This document shows positions 57,876-64,000 of a stretch of DNA of 64,000 bases, one piece after another. The notes beneath the pieces were generated by a model. That model made no database searches and had not been told where the DNA came from. It was given only the letters and a program-made list of their open reading frames with translations. The stretch is from Pyrus communis. Taxonomy: Eukaryota > Streptophyta > Magnoliopsida > Rosales > Rosaceae. The translations under genes and the position numbers were made by a program. Positions within the stretch are counted from its first letter, which is position 1, and each line of letters starts with the position of its first letter. Location: NCBI RefSeq assembly GCF_963583255.1, contig NC_084816.1, positions 25,256,119 through 25,320,118 of the forward strand, in the 5' to 3' direction.

Positions 57876-59117
57876 ATGCTAGTTAAGAAAAAACTGAAGA
57901 CTTCCTTCGCTGCTCGTGAGGGTCCACTTGCTGTCGAGAGGCCTATGATTGACATGAATTCTTCCAACGGGAAGAAAATTGAGGCTGCTAGATTTGAGCC
58001 TATGGTGCCTACTATGTCGAGAATGGCTAATTCGATTACTGATAGTATTGCTCAGTGTAGAGGCCTTGTCATGCTGCCAGTGCCGATGTCTGTGCCAAGA
58101 CATCCGTTGGAGCTAAGTCTGGCTTTCATTCGGAAAAGCTTACTATTATGAAAAGGGATAAGGTGGACTCTGCTGCTAAAGTGGCTCTAAGGCCCACTCC
58201 CTCTGCTGCTGAGACAGATTCGCCTGCTGGGAAGAAGGAGACTGCTCGCGTGGGCAGCTGTGAGAAATCCACTAAGCCTGCTTCTGGGGAAGCTGCTGAG
58301 ATCTGTGTGCTCTTGAAACCAGATCTGCTTGAAGATATTGACGCTTGTGCCAAGTTTGTTGATGGCGTTAGAAAAGTTTGCTTGCCCAAGTTTCTTTGTG
58401 AAACATACGACCCAATATAGAAGGAATGCTCTGCTTGCTATGATGCATAAATAGCAAGGCTGCCAATGAGGTGGTGAAGACTATGGCAGCTGAAGTTTAT
58501 TCCTCGGCCAAGGAGATCAAAAGGTTGGACTCTGAGCTCGTTGCTTTGAAAGGGTCTAATATTTATGCCCCCACTTCTCTGCGGCTTGAGACCACTCGCC
58601 AAGAGATCGTTGATTTGAAGACTAGGCTTGACGCGATCCAAGTTAAGTATGAAATTGCAAAGAAGGAGATTGGATGTTACATACCTCAGATTCAAGATCT
58701 TGAGTTTGTAGTTTATGAGCTTCATCTCGTTGCTTATGCAAAGGATGAAGAGTTGATTGCTGCTTATAATCAAGTGATCCACTCCAAAAGAATCGTCAAT
58801 AGGCTTGAACCTCAAATGTTGGAACTACAAGTTGTACTGAAGATCAATGAAAGTCTGAAGAAGGAAATGGATGAGCTGTAGCGCGTTCGTGTTGGTCTGC
58901 TTGAGGAGAATGAACAACTGAAAGGTGAGAAGGATGGGCTCGAGGTTTCGAAACCTTCTCTATTTCTCCGGAATACTTGATTGCTTTTACTTTTGAGGTT
59001 TTCATTGGTGAAGTAGTTGAAGAAGTTGATGCCCAGGCTAGGGCAGCCGGGGGTGAAACGCTGGATGATGTCGTTGCTAAGAGCATCGCTGCTGCTGAAG
59101 GTGTGGTGATCGAGTAG
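57876..59117 (+). pseudogene. Antisense accessory ORF of the Tat-type element (coiled-coil protein), frameshifted
   Basis: Three frames together give one protein-like path. 57876-58151 is Lys/Ser-rich (LVKKKLKTSFAAREGPLAVE). 58148-58420 has PAGKKETARVGSCEKSTKPA and ICVLLKPDLLEDIDACAKFV. 58471-58881 and beyond is a long coiled coil (TMAAEVYSSAKEIKRLDSEL, VDLKTRLDAIQVKYEIAKKE, EIGCYIPQIQDLEFV), then RVRVGLLEENEQLKGEKDGL after a stop at 58879. The tail resembles a Gly/Ala/Glu-rich C terminus. I recognise this as the plus-strand accessory protein common beside Tat-type gypsy elements in Rosaceae; its function is unknown. At least two frameshifts and one stop inactivate it. Confidence 0.65.
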
Positions 59118-59880
59118 TCGTGGGATGTCCAAGTTGCTGAAGTGTAGTCTTCTAACCAGCCTTTATGATTTTCTTTGTTTTTCCTTGTAGCTATTGTTTT
59201 TCTTGAACTCCTTCGGCCTTTGCAAGTTGTTTATAAACATGTTTCTTTCGCTTTTCTTCATCTTCGCTTCTTTTGCTCATGCCCCAACCTTTAGACTTTA
59301 TAGACCAGTGGCAGACGTGCTACTTTTCTATAAGCAGACAGGCTCGTGTAGCCTATACAGCCGTAAATGTTGGTGTAGAACTTTTGCAAAGTTGTTACCA
59401 TAGGGTTGGCAGCCTGATGCCTTACTTACAGAAGCAGACAAGTGTGCGTAACCACTAGGCTGTGAACCTTGGCTTTCTCTAATTCTGTAGATTGCGTAGC
59501 AAGTTTCACAACACTTTAGGACTTGGTGTAAGTTGTTTTGTGCTTGGCAAAGGTGAAGCTTATCGACTACGTAGCATATCGGCAATAGATAAAGCTTCGT
59601 ATATGTACACTAGCTTGTTTAACCGTTCATAAGAATGTGCAGTTATATAAGTCTAACATGGCTTTACTGCTCAAAGGGCAAGCTGCAGGCAGTCTTCTAG
59701 AAACCGTAGGCTACCTTAGTGCACTCGGTAACAGCTTTAGGATTCCAGGGTAGCCATCCATCGGATGTACTACATAATGTGCCCCCTTCGTCTTTAAGGC
59801 CCGGTTCTCCACGGATTAGGCCAAGAGACCCAAAATCCTTCAGTTAGCTAAGTTTTGAAAAAGACAATTGTGGCTACTTC
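59118..59880. other. 3' untranslated stretch of the antisense ORF, no gene seen
   Basis: The sequence reads on from the coiled-coil ORF through TTTCTTTGTTTTTCCTTG-like pyrimidine tracts into the tandem repeat. Short ORFs lack motifs. Confidence 0.4.
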
Positions 59881-60628
59881 TAGGAATCTCGGCGCAAGCC
59901 ATCGTGTATTTAGTTATACTAGAGCAGCTGGGCTCATCCACGTCTGGATATTCGGAGTGTAGAGTTTATCCTTTCGTCTTGGAGAGTTGACCCATGTGGG
60001 TGTCAGGGAATTGGTTTACCCTATCACACTAGAGAGCATGGTTGGTCATTCAGGGGGTGCAATTTCTACAATAAGTTCCTAAAAAGGGCGCGGTCTTTTT
60101 TTGAAGTGCAGGAGTGATCAGTTGTTGTAAGCATGCAGCCGAGCCAAGTTATGATTACTTCTGAATTCCTCATTGAAAAATGAGTGAAACGAATGAGAAC
60201 TTAGCTGTAAGGTAGGAACTGCATAACAACTGGATAGTCCTCAGCTTGCCTTCTAGGAATCCTGGCGCAAGCCATCGTGCATCTAGTTATACTAGGGCAA
60301 TTAGGCTTATCCACGTCTGGATATTCGGAGTGTAGAGTTTATCCTCTTGTCTTGGAGAGCTGAACCATATGAGTGTCGGGGCATTGGTTTACCCTCTCGC
60401 ACTGGAGAGCATGGTTGATCCTTCGAGGGGGAGGGGGCTCAATTCCCGCGATAAGTTCTTAAAAAGGGTGCAGTATTCTTTTGAAGTGCATGAGTGATCA
60501 GTTGTTGTAAACATGCAGCCGAGCCAAGTTGTGATTACTTTTGAATTCCTTATTGAAAAACGAGTGAAACGAACGAGAACTTAGCTGTAAGGTAGGAACT
60601 GCATAACAACTGGATAGTCCTCAGCTTG
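59881..60628. repeat. Tandem duplication, unit about 373 bp, in the gypsy 3' untranslated region
   Basis: Copy 1 (59881-60253) and copy 2 (60254-60628) both begin TAGGAATCYYGGCGCAAGCC and end CTGGATAGTCCTCAGCTTG. They share CCACGTCTGGATATTCGGAG, GCAGCCGAGCCAAGTT and TAGCTGTAAGGTAGGAACTG. Dozens of substitutions separate them, so the duplication is old. Tandem repeats between pol and the 3' LTR are common in Tat-lineage elements. Confidence 0.9.
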
Positions 60629-62255
60629 TGAGGTGGTGCTCATCGAGTTGCTTGAGTCTTTGGGCTTTGATGTAATGGGAGGTCACACATAGAACTTCCT
60701 CAGATTGTAGGCGCTCTACTGCTTTTTGATCTTTTTGTCGTTTCATGGTGGCGAAGGTATAATTACTTTTGCCGCCTACTCTGCTGATCTTGTACGAACT
60801 TTCCCAGATGGGTTCTATCTTTTGGAGCCTTCTCTGTGGGCAGTGATGAAGGCTTTTTCTTAGGACAAGATCTTCTGGCTGAAACTGCCGGATCTTGGCC
60901 TTTTTATTGTAGTTGGAGAAGAGCTGATGCTGGTAGGCTGCGATGGGGGTGATGGTCTGCTTGCGATTCTCCTCTGCCAGATCTAAGCTTGTGGCCATCT
61001 CCTTACTGTTCTGCTCAATGCTTGGTAGTAGAGTGATGATACTTGGCTTGATGACATTAGGATGAATGATTGATTTTGAGCCAAATGCCAAAGAGAAAAG
61101 AGTCTCACCGGTTGCTCGTCTTTTGGTGGTGCGATATGCTCATAGACATCCGGGGAGTTCGTCTAGCCATTTTACTTTCTTGTTGGTGAGAGATTTCTTG
61201 AGTCAGTCGAGGATCATCTTGTTGGATGAGTCGGCCCACCTATTGCCTTGAGGATATCTCAGCGTGGGCATGTGTTGCTTGATGCCATACTTTTAGAAGA
61301 ACTTCGCCATATCTTTGCCCACAAATTACGGGTCGTTGTCAGTGATGTTGAACTGAGGGATACCAAATCGGCAAATGATGTTCCTTCATATGAAGTGCTC
61401 TATGTCTGTTTGAGTCGTGGTCGTTTTAGGCTATGCTTCTACCGATTTTGTGAAGTAGTCGGTTGCCACGATCATCATGCATCTGCCCCCAGTAGCAGTC
61501 AGCATAAGTTCTACCAAGTCGATTGCCCACTGCATGAATGGCCAATGAATCGTATACGGGTGTAGCCCGTTGGCAGTCAGTACTGGTATCGGCTTGTAGT
61601 GTTGGCAACGATCGCACTTTTGTACTAACTTTTTAGCATTTTGGTGCATGGTAGGCCAATAGTAGCATGAATTAAGAGCCTTTTGTGTTAAGGATTGACC
61701 TCTGGAGCGATTTCCATAAACACTTTCGTGGATTGAGCTTAGAACCTTCAAGTCATCGGGAGGTGCTAGACAGCGGAGATATGGTTCGATGTTGGATATT
61801 CGGATGAGAATGCCATTCCACATGTAGTAGCATGCTACCTTGATTTGGAGCTTCCTAGACTCCAATCTTTCTGTGGGGAATGTGCCATTGACCAGGTAGT
61901 CTATAATGGAATCTTGCCAGTTTAGAGTTGTACTAACATGTAACACCTCGACTGCTAACTTCGCCTCTATGCTTGGCTTGTCTAGATATTCCTCCGGGAT
62001 AGAACGTTTGAGTTAGTGGTCGAGGACAGAGCCTATGTCGGCTAGTGCATCTACGTGAGCATTGTCTGCCGTCAAGTCTTTTGCCATTCGAATGCTTGTT
62101 AGTAGGGTCTCGTACTCTGTTTCGTTGTTGGGTACTTTGAAGCCTAGAGTGATCCCTTATTTGGGTATTGAATCGTTTGGGGTGACAAGGACTATGCCTG
62201 CTCTTGAACTTTTGTAGTTGGATGAGCTGTCGACATGCAAATGCCAAAAACCTCC
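60621..62255 (-). pseudogene. Tat-type Ty3/gypsy RNase H and integrase, decayed
   Basis: From 62255 downward: RNase H start WHLHVDSSSNYKSSRAGIVL, LGFKVPNNETEYETLLTSIR, then a jump to NAHVDALADIGSVLDH that skips about 60 residues. The integrase zinc-binding region follows in 61946-61431 (HESVYGNRSRG, YYWPTMHQNAKKL, KCDRCQHYKP); the second zinc-ligand His appears to be replaced by Arg. The core starts MQWAIDLVELMLTATGGRCM and IVATDYFTKSVEA. After several stops come GKDMAKFF and GNRWADSSNKMI, then the C-terminal part in 61091-60621 (SLAFGSKSIIHPNVIKPS, QFQPEDLVLRKSLHH, WESSYKISRVGGKSNY). It ends next to the tandem repeat. The order RNase H then integrase is the gypsy order. Not functional. Confidence 0.88.
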
Positions 62256-62852
62256 ATCAGGTAGAGCAAGCACTGCTAGGGCGTGCTCGGCTACCTTTGG
62301 GGTGTCGTTGGGCCGCTCTATTGCGTTGTGAATTCATGGTAATGAGTCGTGGAGCTGGGGCCATGTTACACGTAACAGGAGATGCTCAACTGCCTGTATT
62401 GGACCATTCTAGAGCTAAATTATGGAGCAAGGGTCGGCTAGGGCTGTGTGATGTGCAGCAAGAGGTAATACTCAACTGCCAGTACATGTTGCTCCTATGT
62501 AGAATCTTTTGGGGCAACGAGGACAAAACTTAGTTCCGAGTGTGTCCTTCTAGTGTTCGTCTGCCCTTGGCGTTTCTTTTGGGCCAAGTTATTGCAATCG
62601 TCAGAAAATTTTGCATCCGTCAGTGTCTACGCCTTTATCGTTGTGCATTTGGATTAGATGAAATAGTGCTTCATAAGGATAAGCGTGCATCTAAAGGTAA
62701 AACTTAAGCTTCCGGGTTGTAACAACTATCGCCAAAGTTAGCTTTTGAATTTCTGGTAGCATCGAGGAAAGCTTTTGAACTGTGGAATACAGGTAGTTTG
62801 GCCCCTAGTTCTCTTCGTACGATGGTAGAGCTCATTGCTGCTTCAGATACTG
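62256..62852 (-). other. Deleted protease and reverse transcriptase region of the gypsy element
   Basis: Only about 600 bp separate the gag end from the RNase H start. I find no aspartic-protease or YVDD/FIDD-type reverse transcriptase motif here. An intact Tat element would have well over 1.5 kb in this interval. A large internal deletion is the simplest reading. Confidence 0.6.
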
Positions 62853-63557
62853 TCAAACATGTGAATAAGTGCTCAATTGGTTTTGGTTTGGATAATAGGG
62901 ATGTGATGTTGGGTGATTCTTCAAGTCCTTGAATGTGCATTGGTGAGCCTTGTCCCAAAGTGCATGCTTCTCTGCCAGAGCAAAAGAGTTTGCCAGAGTT
63001 AGATATTCTTTCATGATCAATTTTTCGAATAGCGGGTGGTCTGCTGGAAGTCCTTTTGGGAAGGCTGCTTTAGTTGTCGAGTCGTTGCATCCGACTATCC
63101 TTGCCTTCTCTGCTTTGAACCTCTTCACATAGTCACGAAGCGACTTTTTTGGGTTCTTCTTGACGTTGAACAAATGGTCGGACTTCTTTTTTATCGAGTG
63201 ATAGAATGAATATTCTTTGGTAAAAACAAAAAAAAGTTCGTAGAAACTCCGGATAGATTGTGGCGGCAGGGTGTAGAACAAATCTTGTATCTCGCCTTGT
63301 AGAGTTATGTCGAATATCTTGCACATGAGATTGTTGTTGTTTCGATAGAGGATCATTGCGCTTCGGTAGTGCTTTAAGTGTCTCTCCAGGTCTTCATCCC
63401 ATTTGAAAGATGTGAAATATGGCATGCTGAACTTATGTGGAGGCTCTGCCTGCTCGATCTCGTCCGTGAATGGTGACCTGCTTATGTTGGTCATGTTCTG
63501 TCGTAGTGCCTCGTTGGCAACCTCATTGCGTTGAAAATTAAGTAATCGCTTGGTCAA
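62853..63557 (-). pseudogene. Tat-type Ty3/gypsy gag (capsid) fragment
   Basis: The 234-residue frame contains FTDEIEQAEPPHKFSMPYFT, SFKWDEDLERHLKHYRSAMI, IFDITLQGEIQDLFYTLPPQ, SIRSFYELFFVFTKEYSFYH and KKNPKKSLRDYVKRFKAEKA. This is the standard plant gypsy capsid order (PF03732 type). Upstream sequence to 64000 on the same strand is the gag N terminus with more stops (LDEPNTWKSSLDQQVMA-like text is not in one frame). The element's 5' LTR lies beyond the window. No CCHC knuckle is visible after the capsid. Confidence 0.8.
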
Positions 63558-64000
63558 GAGTCTCTTTACTTCTTCTTGAATTTGCTTTTGTTGGGGGTAG
63601 CGGAGTTCTCGGCTGTCCTAAGCCATGACTTGCTGGTCTAGGCTGCTCTTCCATGTGTTTGGCTCATCTATGTCGTGGATGCGGTACGTGTGGTGTTTTC
63701 CTAGTAGGCGAGCGAGTTCTTCGCAGGCTACTGGTTGAGCTTGAGCCAGATTGAGTAACTGTTTCTCTCTGTCCATTGTGCTGCCTACTCCGATGTAAGG
63801 TGAATGATGCTTTTTGCGGGCTTAGCCGCGAATGAACACTTTGCCTGGAAGGTTGTTCATGTTGACTATCGAAGTGTGACCCCAACCGTGAATGTACGAT
63901 CGTCTATGGGCTTAGTTTAGAGTGCACGCTCTCCACACGTTAAGATAAGAGTATACGCTATCTCAGAGGCCCAATCAGGAGTGTACATTGCCCGAATGCT
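63558..64000 (-). pseudogene. N-terminal gag region of the gypsy element, running off the window
   Basis: On the minus strand the short frame 63885-63664 is Ser/Arg/His-rich (SLRRTRSPTRKTPH), fitting the basic, disordered N part of Tat-type gag. Frames are interrupted. The element continues beyond the end of the sequence. Confidence 0.45.

Overview
The window is nuclear DNA from a dicot plant. Evidence: genes with many short introns and GT-AG junctions, AT-rich spacers, and dense nested plant LTR retrotransposons and MITEs. The Cassandra LTRs with a 5S-rRNA-like core and the Tat-type gypsy element with an antisense coiled-coil ORF resemble families I know from Rosaceae (apple, pear, Prunus). 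That placement is from memory, not from a search.

Intact-looking genes, left to right: a three-exon conserved plant protein of unknown function (minus, 4997-7036); a 22-exon CTP synthase (plus, 9263-14659); a single-exon DUF761 protein (minus, 15641-16363); a 13-exon, 483-residue multi-pass membrane protein of the heparan-alpha-glucosaminide N-acetyltransferase-like family (minus, 29200-32697); a three-exon P-loop NTPase-like protein with a C-terminal membrane segment (plus, 49138-50614); and a two-exon protein I do not recognise (plus, 53634-54689). I rebuilt each exon set from splice sites; the reading frame closes in every case. The genes share no pathway, as expected for a plant chromosome segment.

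Broken genes: a KORRIGAN-type GH9 endoglucanase copy (41640-42580) with frameshift, stops and an internal deletion, and an RRM-like gene remnant (about 2030-4375) split by a TRIM-like insertion.

Mobile DNA fills most of the rest. 1-2000: a gypsy LTR plus a partial gag. 18314-20433, 26029-28496 and 35129-37310: three non-coding 2.1-2.5 kb elements with TG...CA-type ends and perfect 5-bp target duplications, which look like long solo LTRs of one diverged family. 19687-19973: a Cassandra solo LTR nested in the first of these. 37844-38485: a complete Cassandra with both LTRs. 22080-25428 (plus) and 42852-46130 (minus): decayed copia elements. 32976-34239, 38612-40547 and 52029-53319: Mutator-like terminal-inverted-repeat elements. 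47261-48337: a Harbinger-like element. 55077-56274: a 1.2-kb foldback. About 57100-64000: a Tat-type gypsy element on the minus strand carrying an accessory ORF on the plus strand.

The most unusual signals are structural rather than coding: a six-copy array of covarying hairpins in the leader of the plus-strand copia element, and a long-range 10-12-bp inverted pair kept by compensatory change in all three large non-coding elements.
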